Part shown: piece after piece, positions 32,854 through 40,587 of the stretch | Layout of the letters: each line of letters starts with the position of its first letter | Numbering within the stretch: position 1 is the stretch's first letter | From: Clostridia bacterium | GTDB lineage: Bacteria > Bacillota > Clostridia > Christensenellales > CAG-138 | Assembly (NCBI GenBank): GCA_017451295.1 | Contig: JAFSPW010000049.1 | Span: 1-63,566 of the forward strand | DNA length: 63,566 nt | Reading direction: 5' to 3' | Notes under the pieces: generated by a model | What the model was told of the DNA's origin: nothing | The model's input: only the letters and a program-made list of their open reading frames with translations | The model's database searches: none | Made by a program: the position numbers and the translations under genes

Positions 32854-33441
32854 TTATCTTGCGAGGCGACGCAGGGCCTTGGTAATCAGCTCCTGCACGT
32901 CCCGGGCTTCCTCCACGGCGGACACCGCCCGAGAAGCCGTCAGCCCGTCGTACCCTAAGGCCGCCAGGGCCTGGACCGCCTCCACCCGAATATCCTCCGC
33001 CACGGGCAGAGCGCTGTTCTTTTGGGCAGCGGGCAAAGGTGCATCCTTCACCTGCTCCTTCAGCTCCAGAATGACCCGCTGGGCCGTCTTTCGGCCCATG
33101 CCACAGACCTGATCAAAGGCGGCGGCGTTCTCCGTAATCACGGCGGCCACCACGTCAGAAGGATCCATGACCGAAAGCACGCTCAAAGCGAGCTTTGGCC
33201 CGATGCGGCTGATGCTGATGAGGCGGCGGAACATATCCCGCTCCTCGGTGGAATAAAACCCGTACAGGGCCTGCACCCCTTCGGCAAGGTGCAGATGGGC
33301 AAAGAGCTTTGCTTCCTCCCCCATGACCAGCCGGTCCAGGGCTTTCTTGGACACGAACAGCTCGTATCCCACGCCGCCGGCTTCCAGCACCGCCCTGTCG
33401 GGCGCCGTTTCCGCCACGATGCCCCGAATATATGCGTACAT
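32854..33441 (-). CDS. ruvA: Holliday junction DNA helicase subunit RuvA
   Basis: Tetrameric junction-binding subunit of 195 residues: OB-fold domain I (MYAYIRG), helix-hairpin-helix motifs with ISRIGPKLALSVLS near 74 and VCGMGRKTAQRVILEL near 108, and C-terminal domain III that contacts RuvB. ATG 33441 has AAGGAG upstream; a longer in-frame start does not. Gene order ruvC-ruvA-ruvB. Confidence 0.97.
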   Translation of the reverse strand: MYAYIRGIVAETAPDRAVLEAGGVGYELFVSKKALDRLVMGEEAKLFAHLHLAEGVQALYGFYSTEERDMFRRLISISRIGPKLALSVLSVMDPSDVVAAVITENAAAFDQVCGMGRKTAQRVILELKEQVKDAPLPAAQKNSALPVAEDIRVEAVQALAALGYDGLTASRAVSAVEEARDVQELITKALRRLAR

Positions 33442-33452
33442 ACCCCTGCTCC

Positions 33453-33950
33453 TTACTTGATTCGAAATTCTTCCCTTGCCACCAGCGCCGTGGAGCTGTG
33501 GCACAGGGCGGCGGCCAAGGCATCGGCCGCATCATCGGGCTTAGGGATGGCGTTCAGATTCAGCAGGAGCTTGACCATGTGCTGGACCTGGGACTTATCC
33601 GCATGACCGTTGGCCGTGACGGAGAGCTTAATCTGCATGGGCGTATACTCATACAGCGGCAAGCCCTTCTGCTGGGCGGCCAGAATGGCCACGCCCCGAC
33701 CGGCGCCCACGGAGATGGCGGTGGTGATGTTGTGATAGAAGAACAGTTCCTCAAACACCGCACAGTCGGGCCGATACATCTCCACCAGCTGGCTCACGCC
33801 GTCATACAGGCGTTGGAGCCTTTGGGGAAAGGGATTGCCGGCCTTTGTTTCCACCACGCCATAATCCACGGCCTTCAGGCTGTGACCGTCGGTATCGATG
33901 ACCCCATACCCTAAAAGAGCGTATCCCGGGTCAATTCCCAATATCCGCAT
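33453..33950 (-). CDS. ruvC: Crossover junction endodeoxyribonuclease RuvC
   Basis: Resolves Holliday junctions by paired cuts. The 165-residue RNase H-like nuclease carries acidic residues D7 (GIDPG), E67 (FEELFF) and the D140/D143 pair (PDDAADALA). GGAGG lies 7 bases before ATG 33950. With ruvA and ruvB downstream it completes the resolvasome. Confidence 0.97.
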   Translation of the reverse strand: MRILGIDPGYALLGYGVIDTDGHSLKAVDYGVVETKAGNPFPQRLQRLYDGVSQLVEMYRPDCAVFEELFFYHNITTAISVGAGRGVAILAAQQKGLPLYEYTPMQIKLSVTANGHADKSQVQHMVKLLLNLNAIPKPDDAADALAAALCHSSTALVAREEFRIK

Positions 33951-34022
33951 AGCCACCTCCCCTTGTAACCAGCATACAGTATACCATGTAATTTCTCGGC
34001 AAACAAGATAGAAATGTGTCAA

Positions 34023-34355
34023 TTATACTGTAAACCATGTCTGCATGCACTTGAGCAGAGAAAAAGCCGGGGCTAAGAGCATGCCCCGGTAGATGGCGTG
34101 GATGGGAGTTCGATAGATGTGCAGGGTTTTCTCTGTGGCATACACCAGTATCACCCGCATGGCAAGCAGCGGCGCCGCACTGATAAGGCACACCAGCGCC
34201 GGGTGCAGGGCAAAAAAGCGCAGCATGAAGCGCCTGAGCAGCAGCAATTCAAAGCCGCCCAGAAAGGCCATGGCCCAATGGCTTTTCTCCAGCCAAAAGA
34301 CTTCGCTTAAGACATACAAAAGCCCGCCCACGAGAAATACCGTCAATTCGTCCAT
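34023..34355 (-). CDS. Small membrane protein of unknown function
   Basis: A 110-residue protein with three or four hydrophobic segments (about residues 4-22, 28-46, 52-75, 92-105). ATG 34355 is the first start that gives a clean membrane protein; the longer frame upstream overlaps the lipoprotein gene in another frame. Function unknown. It lies between the lipoprotein genes and ruvC on the same strand. Confidence 0.6.
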   Translation of the reverse strand: MDELTVFLVGGLLYVLSEVFWLEKSHWAMAFLGGFELLLLRRFMLRFFALHPALVCLISAAPLLAMRVILVYATEKTLHIYRTPIHAIYRGMLLAPAFSLLKCMQTWFTV

Positions 34356-34398
34356 GGGCTCAGTATGCCCCAAAAGGGGAATTCCTTGCAGCCGCCGC

Positions 34399-35889
34399 TT
34401 ATTCCGTGGGCAAGGGATGGCTGTTGGCGCTTTTTGGGGTGGGCATGCCGAAGAAGACCGCTTTGCCGTCCTCGTCCCTGCCCTGAGAGATATTTTGGGG
34501 CGCCTTAAGCAGCAAAAGGGAATCATAGCGGCGGGTGCGGCTATTATAAAGAGTCATGGTCTCCCCGGCTTTGAGGGAGAAGGAGGCGTGCCATTCCCCC
34601 TCCGATCTATCCTTGCCCGAGAGGAACACCAGCACATATGCCCCGGGCTCCACCGTAAGGGAGGGCAAGGCCCACTTTTCCAAGTCCTCCACACAATCGC
34701 TTAGATAGTATCCCCTGGTGTCCACCGGCGCCGTGCCCTGGTTATACAGCTCCACAAAATCCGGACGGTCCCCGTCCTGGTCCATGATGCTGTATCGGTT
34801 GTCAATCAACACTTCATTGATGACCAACGCCTGGGTGCCGTCATCTGGCTGAGGTTCCAGCGATGAAGTCATATCCCCGTCCACGGGAGCCATGCCGGGG
34901 GTGGGCAGCAGGCAGTAGGTCCAAACGCCCTGACTGTCCACGGCGTAGGAAACATCCTTGGGCAGGGCCGGAATCGTCAGCGTAAAGAGGGGTTCCTGCC
35001 GGCTGTCCGTCAGTATTAGCTCCTCCCCCTGGCTGGAAAGGCCCAGGTCCAAGCGCACATGCCCCGGGGCGGTGCATGCCCCCTCGCCGCAGCAAAGAAT
35101 CAACCGTTCCCCCGGCTGCAGGTCCCTATCCGGCAGGGGGATATACGCCTTTTGGCTGTCCCCCAGGCAGAAACGGCTAAGCTCGATGGGTTCGTTTCCC
35201 GGGTTATATAGCTCCACCCAATCGGAATGGGCGGGACAGCCCTCAGCAATAAGGCTTTCTTCATTCCCCGTGACCACCTCGCAGACAAGCGGCATATTGC
35301 CGGTGCCGTCAAAGGCGGTGTCGTTGCTCAGTTTATCCAGATAGGAGATGGCAGGGCGCTCCGCCGCAATGGAGCCGTTCTCCGCCTTGGGCGTGGGCAG
35401 CTCGCAATAGCCATAGGTGCCGTCGTCCCGGCGGGCATAGGAAACATCGCCGATCAGCTCCGGCACCGTCAGGGAGGACAGGGTCTGCATGTGGGTGTCC
35501 AAAAGATACAGGGTCTCTCCACTCTTTTTCAGGTGAAAGCCGAGACACCCCTCCTGCTGGGTGTCGTTGGCGAGCAACAGCAGCAGTTCCCCGGGGGCAA
35601 GAGTCACCTCCGGCAGGGGGCTGGCCTTCTTGGCATCCTGCTCATCATCGGAAAGATAGAGTCCCCCCAGGTGGATTTCCTGCTGGGACACGTTTTTCAG
35701 CTCCACCCAGTCGGGGCTGCCCAGCACCGGGTCCCGGTAGCTTTGCCGGTTGCTGGTGACCACTTCGTTTATCACCAGCGCTTCCCCTATGGATAGGGAG
35801 GGCTTTGCCTGCTGACAGGCAGCAAGCGGCAAAACGGCTGCCAGGGCAAGGCTGCCGCTGATTAATCTATTCCAAAAAGGTCTTGCCAT
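34399..35889 (-). CDS. Lipoprotein with three lamin-tail domains
   Basis: A 496-residue exported lipoprotein: signal peptide with lipobox LAAC (Cys25), then three lamin-tail-type (LTD) immunoglobulin-like domains at about 35-150, 195-315 and 345-475. Each begins with a VINEVV/VCEVVT-like strand, has an xxDWVELxN or DFVELYN motif and a GLYLSDD/CLGDSQ/GYYLSD segment. Bacterial LTD domains occur in surface proteins and nucleases, but no enzyme domain is present. Its start overlaps the preceding gene by 28 bases, indicating coupled translation. The role is unknown; surface scaffold or binding is inferred. Confidence 0.82.
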   Translation of the reverse strand: MARPFWNRLISGSLALAAVLPLAACQQAKPSLSIGEALVINEVVTSNRQSYRDPVLGSPDWVELKNVSQQEIHLGGLYLSDDEQDAKKASPLPEVTLAPGELLLLLANDTQQEGCLGFHLKKSGETLYLLDTHMQTLSSLTVPELIGDVSYARRDDGTYGYCELPTPKAENGSIAAERPAISYLDKLSNDTAFDGTGNMPLVCEVVTGNEESLIAEGCPAHSDWVELYNPGNEPIELSRFCLGDSQKAYIPLPDRDLQPGERLILCCGEGACTAPGHVRLDLGLSSQGEELILTDSRQEPLFTLTIPALPKDVSYAVDSQGVWTYCLLPTPGMAPVDGDMTSSLEPQPDDGTQALVINEVLIDNRYSIMDQDGDRPDFVELYNQGTAPVDTRGYYLSDCVEDLEKWALPSLTVEPGAYVLVFLSGKDRSEGEWHASFSLKAGETMTLYNSRTRRYDSLLLLKAPQNISQGRDEDGKAVFFGMPTPKSANSHPLPTE

Positions 35890-36542
35890 ATGTCCTCCTG
35901 CGTGTGTCCTTGAGACAGTTCCCGGTGGACAGCCGCCACCCCTTCTTCCCCCATGAGGGCCAACAGCTCTCGGGCGCTACATTCCCGTTCTTCATCTAAA
36001 ATGCCCAATTCTTTGCCCTTGCCCGGCAGCATCTGCTCACAAAAGGCAGCCGACAGGGCTTCATCCGCCGCCTCTGAAAGGGTCACGCCCCCGGCGTCAC
36101 AGGCATACCAGGCACACACATGCTGGTATTCATGGCAAAGGGTGTAGGCCATGGCCTCCGGTCGCAGGGCGCTTAGGATGATTTGGGGCTCTCCCTCCGG
36201 CGGCAGGGGCGTATACCCAAAGGTTTTAGAGGGCAGATAGGTGACCAGCAGCTGCAGCTTCTGCCCGGCTGCAGCCTCCATAAGGGGCAAAGCCGGCATC
36301 CATTCCTCCTCGAGCTGTGTTCCCAGTTCTCGGGCTACATCCTCATCCAGGGCATGGACAGCGGCCCATACCTTCACATGTTCCCCCTCCCATTGGGGAA
36401 AGAACATCTCCTCCCCCGGGGTCTTGCCAAACAGCACGGAAAAGGTCGTATACGCCGCCTCCTCCGTTTCCTCCTCTACGGAAGGAATGGGCGCACAGCC
36501 CAGCACCAGCAGCAGCGCCAGCAGCCAGATACTACGCCGCAT
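35862..36542 (-). CDS. Lipoprotein with HExxH motif, putative metallopeptidase
   Basis: A 226-residue lipoprotein with lipobox LVLGC (Cys16). Residues 137-141 read HEYQH, a gluzincin-type zinc site in a helical context (TLCHEYQHVCAWYA), and Glu157 or Glu161 in SEAADEAL could be the third ligand. The rest is not recognised. It overlaps the DUF2877 gene by 11 bases and the LTD lipoprotein by 28. Peptidase activity is a prediction from the motif alone. Confidence 0.7.
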   Translation of the reverse strand: MRRSIWLLALLLVLGCAPIPSVEEETEEAAYTTFSVLFGKTPGEEMFFPQWEGEHVKVWAAVHALDEDVARELGTQLEEEWMPALPLMEAAAGQKLQLLVTYLPSKTFGYTPLPPEGEPQIILSALRPEAMAYTLCHEYQHVCAWYACDAGGVTLSEAADEALSAAFCEQMLPGKGKELGILDEERECSARELLALMGEEGVAAVHRELSQGHTQEDIWQDLFGID

Positions 36543-37419
36543 GGCTCAGATACAGCCCGTTCAGCGCCAGGCACACCCCCACCAGCAGGTTCACCCCGTT
36601 GGGTCCCTGGGCGGTGCGGGTGGCGGCGGCGGTCAAGCTGGTGTAGGGCACATCGGAGAATAAACAGCGAAGGAGGCTAAACACATCCTCCCCCACCAGT
36701 CCTTCCCCCGCTTGCAGCAAATGCACCGTGCCGCTGTCGTTGGTGTTGGCAACGGCGGCGGAAGCAGCGATTCTGGTCAGGTTCAATACGGAGGTATACT
36801 TTCGTCCCAAGGCATAGGATAAGCAGGAGAAGCAGGCCATATACCCGCAAAGCAGGGCGTCGCTGGCGGGAACGGCACCGCCGCCAAAGCCGGAACAGGC
36901 GCCTGCCGCCTGGGCCACGGCCTCCTCGCTCCAATCGAAGAAAGCAGCGCTTAAATCCTCCAGGGGCCGCCGCAGGTTGCTGAGCTCCGGCGCTAAATCC
37001 GGGGAAATCACCAGCAAGGACAGGTCCTCGCTGGAAGCGTGGCGCTCCAGAACCGGCAATAGATGCCGATACCGAATGGGCAGGTCGAGCGGAATAAACA
37101 AATTGACCATGCTCTCCAAAGCTAAATCCACATCCTCCGCCAGGGTCACATCCACGGTGAACTCCTTCTCGGGAATGCCGATGCCTTCCTTGTCCAGGAG
37201 CACGTCCATCCCCGCCTTGAGCCCCAGGGCCACGAAGGACTGCACGCCGCTGACCTTGCAGGAAAAGGGCAGCAGGGCGCCGCTGCGAAGGACGCAGACC
37301 AACCCAAAGGAAGCCTGTATATCCAGCCGGTCGCCAGACACATAGGCCACCCTGCCCGTATAGGCTCCCTCCCTTAGATAGGTGTGGAGCCGCTTACAAA
37401 TCTGTTGTGCCGTTTCCAT
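36532..37419 (-). CDS. DUF2877 (AllH-like) protein
   Basis: A 295-residue cytosolic protein. It resembles DUF2877 proteins, which include AllH, reported in oxamate carbamoyltransferase gene clusters. The family-type glycine loop is near residue 175 (SGFGGGAVPASDALLCG), and a second Gly/Asn region (NTNDSGTVHLL) near 225. It is the first gene of a long minus-strand unit and lies ~0.7 kb from carbamate kinase, the enzyme that acts after AllH-linked carbamoyltransfer, but other allantoin genes are absent. Start ATG 37419 has only a weak ribosome site. Assignment is moderate. Confidence 0.6.
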   Translation of the reverse strand: METAQQICKRLHTYLREGAYTGRVAYVSGDRLDIQASFGLVCVLRSGALLPFSCKVSGVQSFVALGLKAGMDVLLDKEGIGIPEKEFTVDVTLAEDVDLALESMVNLFIPLDLPIRYRHLLPVLERHASSEDLSLLVISPDLAPELSNLRRPLEDLSAAFFDWSEEAVAQAAGACSGFGGGAVPASDALLCGYMACFSCLSYALGRKYTSVLNLTRIAASAAVANTNDSGTVHLLQAGEGLVGEDVFSLLRCLFSDVPYTSLTAAATRTAQGPNGVNLLVGVCLALNGLYLSHAA

Positions 37420-37448
37420 ATAATCCCTCTACTTTGCATCGCAAAAGA

Positions 37449-37485
37449 TAGGCTAAGTTTAGCCTAAGGGAACCCTGACTGTAAA
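37449..37485 (-). promoter_or_regulatory. Promoter with a DtxR-like palindromic operator before the DUF2877 unit
   Basis: TAGGCTAA-GT-TTAGCCTA (37449-37466) is a perfect 8-2-8 palindrome resembling operators of DtxR/IdeR/MntR-type metal regulators (TTAGGnTAnCCTAA type). It covers the predicted -10 TAAACT (37456-37461); the -35 TTTACA is at 37480-37485 with an 18-base spacer. Binding would repress the DUF2877-lipoprotein-ruv transcript. Confidence 0.55.
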
Positions 37486-37515
37486 TGATTTTTGGCTGAA
37501 TTTACGCTTTGTTCA

Positions 37516-38037
37516 TCAGACCGGATGGAAGGGCGACGTCTGGGCAATCTCCATGGTCAGCTGCTGCACGTCCACTTCCGACAGAATTTCGCTATAGATG
37601 CGGGTATCCCCCACCGGCAGTGTCAAATCCCCTTCGGCGGTGTGCAGACGCCCAAAGCCCACCATCTTCTCGTTCTCATCGTAGAAGTACACATAGGCTT
37701 CCCCCGTCAGCGTGGCGGAGAAGCCGTTGGTGCACACGCCATCCAGATACGTATACCCATCCAGCTCATAGACCCGTATGCGGGAGAAGGTGAGATAATA
37801 GGTGAAATAATGATTCTCTGCATCCAAAATGGGGATGCCGTTGCGATCCGTTTCCCAGCTCTCCCCCATCACCGGTTCAAAGGTGAGCTGCTCCGGTGCC
37901 TGGGTGGGCTCCGGGGTGGCATCTGATGCAGCGCTTGGCCGAGGGGACTCCGGGTCGGTATAGGAAAGCCAGGCATCCTGCCGCACGCAGCCCAGCAGCA
38001 GTAGCCACATGGCAACAACCAGCAGCTTTTTGCTCAC
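37516..38037 (-). CDS. Small lipoprotein of unknown function
   Basis: A 173-residue exported protein. GTG 38037 is preceded by AAGGAGG; the signal peptide ends in lipobox LLLGC (Cys near 16). A Ser/Pro/Thr-rich linker (about 28-48) leads to a beta-rich domain of about 110 residues with Tyr-rich strands (YFTYYLTFSRIRVYELDGYTY). An in-frame upstream extension overlaps the carbamate kinase gene and is rejected. FxLYD-like fold is possible but not established. Confidence 0.72.
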   Translation of the reverse strand: MSKKLLVVAMWLLLLGCVRQDAWLSYTDPESPRPSAASDATPEPTQAPEQLTFEPVMGESWETDRNGIPILDAENHYFTYYLTFSRIRVYELDGYTYLDGVCTNGFSATLTGEAYVYFYDENEKMVGFGRLHTAEGDLTLPVGDTRIYSEILSEVDVQQLTMEIAQTSPFHPV

Positions 38038-38104
38038 AGAAGATGCCTCCTTTCCCGTTTTATGAAAGCATAGCACAAAAACAGCCTCATAGCAAGCTTC
38101 CTCG

Positions 38105-38133
38105 TTGACAGGCGTTTTTTTCTGCTCTATACT
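38105..38133 (+). promoter_or_regulatory. Promoter of the carbamate kinase gene
   Basis: TTGACA (38105-38110), 17 bases, TATACT (38128-38133); leader of about 40 bases to ATG 38179. Confidence 0.75.
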
Positions 38134-38178
38134 GATTTTAAGGTAAGCACAAAAACTTTTTTGCAGGGGGTATGAAGT

Positions 38179-39123
38179 ATGAAACGCATCGTCATCGCCC
38201 TGGGCGGCAACGCCCTCCAGGAAGCCGGACAGCCCGCCACCGCCGAAGCTCAGCTTCAGGTGGTAGAAAGCACCGCCGCCTACATTGCGGACATCATCGC
38301 CGCCGGTTATCAGGTGGTGGTGGCCCATGGCAACGGACCCCAGGTGGGCCGCATCGTGTTGCAGAACGAGGCCGCCAACGCCATCACGCCCGCCCTGCCC
38401 TTCGATGTTTGCGGCGCCATGAGCCAGGGCTACATCGGCTATCACATCCAGCAGGGGCTTTCCAAGGTCCTGCGTGCGCGGGGCATTCAAAAGAGCGTGG
38501 TCACCCTGGTGACCCAGGTGGTGGTGGATAAGGACGACCCTAAGTTTCAGAACCCCACGAAGCCCATCGGCCCCTTCTATTCCAAGGAGGAAGCTGAGGC
38601 TCTCACGAAAGAGAAGGGCTATGTTATGAAGGAGGACGCCGGTCGAGGCTATCGCCGGGTGGTGGCTTCCCCCCTGCCGGTCCGCATCGTGGAGCTGGAT
38701 GCCGTAAAGGCCTTGGAGCAAGCCGGCTTCGTGGTGGTCACCGTGGGCGGCGGCGGTATCCCCGTGGTGGAGGATGAATATGGCAACCTCACGGGTACGG
38801 CGGCGGTCATCGACAAGGACCTGGCCAGCGAAAAACTGGCGGAGGACTTGGATGCCGATGCCCTGGTCATCCTGACGGCGGTGGAAACCGTGGCCATCAA
38901 CTATAAGAAGCCGAACCAGCAGGAGCTTTCTGCCATGACCGTGAAAGAGGCGGAGCAGTACGCCGCCGAGGGTCAGTTCGCCCCCGGTTCCATGCTGCCC
39001 AAGGTGGAGGCGGCGGTGAAGTTTGCCAAGAGCAAGCCCGGCCGCAAGTGCATCATCACCTCCCTTGAAAAGGCAGTGGATGCCCTGCAGGGCCGTGCCG
39101 GCACCGTGGTAACCCTAAACTAA
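38179..39123 (+). CDS. arcC: Carbamate kinase
   Basis: Transfers phosphate between carbamoyl phosphate and ADP to make ATP, the last step of arginine, agmatine or allantoin fermentation. The 314-residue protein shows the amino-acid-kinase motifs IALGGNAL near residue 6, VVVAHGNGPQVG near 46, VVTVGGGGIPV near 186 and the C-terminal ITSLEKA. No arginine deiminase or ornithine carbamoyltransferase genes are present nearby, so the source of carbamoyl phosphate is not visible here. The start is supported by a single ATG near a G-rich site. Confidence 0.96.
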   Translation: MKRIVIALGGNALQEAGQPATAEAQLQVVESTAAYIADIIAAGYQVVVAHGNGPQVGRIVLQNEAANAITPALPFDVCGAMSQGYIGYHIQQGLSKVLRARGIQKSVVTLVTQVVVDKDDPKFQNPTKPIGPFYSKEEAEALTKEKGYVMKEDAGRGYRRVVASPLPVRIVELDAVKALEQAGFVVVTVGGGGIPVVEDEYGNLTGTAAVIDKDLASEKLAEDLDADALVILTAVETVAINYKKPNQQELSAMTVKEAEQYAAEGQFAPGSMLPKVEAAVKFAKSKPGRKCIITSLEKAVDALQGRAGTVVTLN

Positions 39124-39126
39124 GAC

Positions 39127-39172
39127 TTATCCACACAATCCACACTATCCACAGTTTTCCGACTTATCCACA
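39127..39172 (+). promoter_or_regulatory. Cluster of DnaA boxes
   Basis: Four 9-mers in direct orientation: TTATCCACA (39127), CAATCCACA (39136), CTATCCACA (39145) and TTATCCACA (39164). Two are perfect TTATNCACA boxes, one has one mismatch and one is weaker. The first three abut head to tail and the last follows a 10-base gap. It lies between carbamate kinase and the aminotransferase. Confidence 0.65.
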
Positions 39173-39202
39173 TTTTGACCAATTTTATAAGGAGGATACC
39201 CC

Positions 39203-40477
39203 ATGAAACCCTATGCCGACCTAACCAAAGCCCAACAGCAAGCGGAATTAGTTGCCCTGCAGGAACAGTATCAGCAGATAAAGGCCCGGGGGCTCAGCCT
39301 GAACATGGCTCGGGGCAAGCCCTCATCTGAGCAGCTGGACATTGTCAACGGCATGCTGACCACGCTGTCTGCCGGTTCAGACTGCTATGACGGAAAGCTG
39401 GACGTGCGTAACTATGGGGAGCTCATGGGCATTCCCAGCGCCCGGGCGCTGTTTGCGGACATCCTCGATACCGTGCCGGAGAAGATTATGGTGGGGGGCA
39501 GCGCCTCGCTGCAGCTCATGTTCGATTTAATCAGCAAGGCCTACACCCACGGTCTGCTCCATTCCCCCACGCCCTGGGCAAAGCTCGATACGGTGAAGTT
39601 CCTTTGCCCCGCCCCGGGCTATGACCGGCATTTTACCGTCAGCAGCACGTTTGGCATGGAGCTTGTGTATGTGCCCATGACAGAGAACGGGCCGGACATG
39701 GACAAGGTGGAGGAGCTTGTCCAGGACCCCACCGTGAAGGGTATCTGGTGCGTGCCCAAGTATTCCAATCCCGACGGCATCATCTATTCCAAAGACACCA
39801 TCGAGCGGTTTATCCATCTTCAACCGGCCGCCCCGGACTTTACCATCATGTGGGACAACGCGTATTGCATCCACGAGGTCATCGGGGACTATGTGCCCTT
39901 CCCGGATATCCTGTCGCTGGCGGCGCAGGCGGGCACGGAGGATATGTTCTATGAGTTTGCCTCCACCAGCAAGATTACCTTCCCCGGTGCCGGTATCTCC
40001 TGCATGGCGGCCAGCGTGGACAACATACAGTACATTCAACGGATTCTCTCCGCCCAGATCATCAGCTACGACAAGGTGAACCAGCTGCGGCATGTGAAGT
40101 ATTTGAAGGACAAAGCCCACACCCTGGAGCTGATGCAAGAGCACGCCAAGGTTTTAGGTCCCAAGTTCCAGGCCGTATTAGACGCCCTGGACAGGGAGAT
40201 TGCGCCGCTCAACATCGCCACCTGGCGCCGTCCCAAGGGCGGCTACTTCGTCAGCTTCTATGCCATGCCCGGCACCGCCAAGCGCATCTTCGCCCTGTGC
40301 AAGGAGGCGGGCTTGGTCATGACCAACGCCGGTGCCACCTATCCCTATGGCAAGGACCCCGCGGACAGCAACCTGCGTATCGCCCCCTCCTATCCGCCCC
40401 TGCAGGATTTACAGCAAGCCATGGAAATCTTCTGCCTGTGCACCAAGATAGCCGCCCTGGAAAAGCTGCTTGGCTAA
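39203..40477 (+). CDS. Aminotransferase, subgroup Ic aspartate/MocR-like
   Basis: A 424-residue fold-type I PLP aminotransferase of the class sometimes labelled alanine-glyoxylate or aspartate aminotransferase (subgroup Ic). Motifs: LNMARGKPSSEQLD near residue 32, cofactor-ring Asp in MWDNAYCIHE near 215, Schiff-base lysine near 257 (STSKITFPGAG) and substrate-carboxylate Arg in LRIAPSYPPL near 393. AAGGAGG precedes ATG 39203. Amino-acid specificity cannot be decided from sequence. A DnaA-box cluster covers its upstream region. Confidence 0.9.
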   Translation: MKPYADLTKAQQQAELVALQEQYQQIKARGLSLNMARGKPSSEQLDIVNGMLTTLSAGSDCYDGKLDVRNYGELMGIPSARALFADILDTVPEKIMVGGSASLQLMFDLISKAYTHGLLHSPTPWAKLDTVKFLCPAPGYDRHFTVSSTFGMELVYVPMTENGPDMDKVEELVQDPTVKGIWCVPKYSNPDGIIYSKDTIERFIHLQPAAPDFTIMWDNAYCIHEVIGDYVPFPDILSLAAQAGTEDMFYEFASTSKITFPGAGISCMAASVDNIQYIQRILSAQIISYDKVNQLRHVKYLKDKAHTLELMQEHAKVLGPKFQAVLDALDREIAPLNIATWRRPKGGYFVSFYAMPGTAKRIFALCKEAGLVMTNAGATYPYGKDPADSNLRIAPSYPPLQDLQQAMEIFCLCTKIAALEKLLG

Positions 40478-40532
40478 GACACAAACGCAAAAAAAGAGCC
40501 GGTGATACTATCGGGTCTTCCATCAAAGCATA

Positions 40533-40572
40533 CAATTCGGAGAGAGTGAAAGCTCTCTCCGATTGTTATTTT
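40533..40572 (+). terminator. Terminator between the aminotransferase and the convergent permease gene
   Basis: CAATTCGGAGAGAG-TGAAAG-CTCTCTCCGATTG with a T-rich tail (TTATTTTT). It can serve the plus strand and possibly the convergent gene. Confidence 0.78.
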
Positions 40573-40587
40573 TACGATTGCCGACAG

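Noticed and set aside
38038-38721. N-terminal extension of the lipoprotein gene at 37516-38037
   Set aside because: Antisense to carbamate kinase; the signal peptide and AAGGAGG support GTG 38037.
36532-39123. Complete allantoin/oxamate degradation cluster (DUF2877 plus carbamate kinase)
   Set aside because: The two genes are on opposite strands with separate promoters, and no carbamoyltransferase, allantoinase or ureidoglycolate genes are present.
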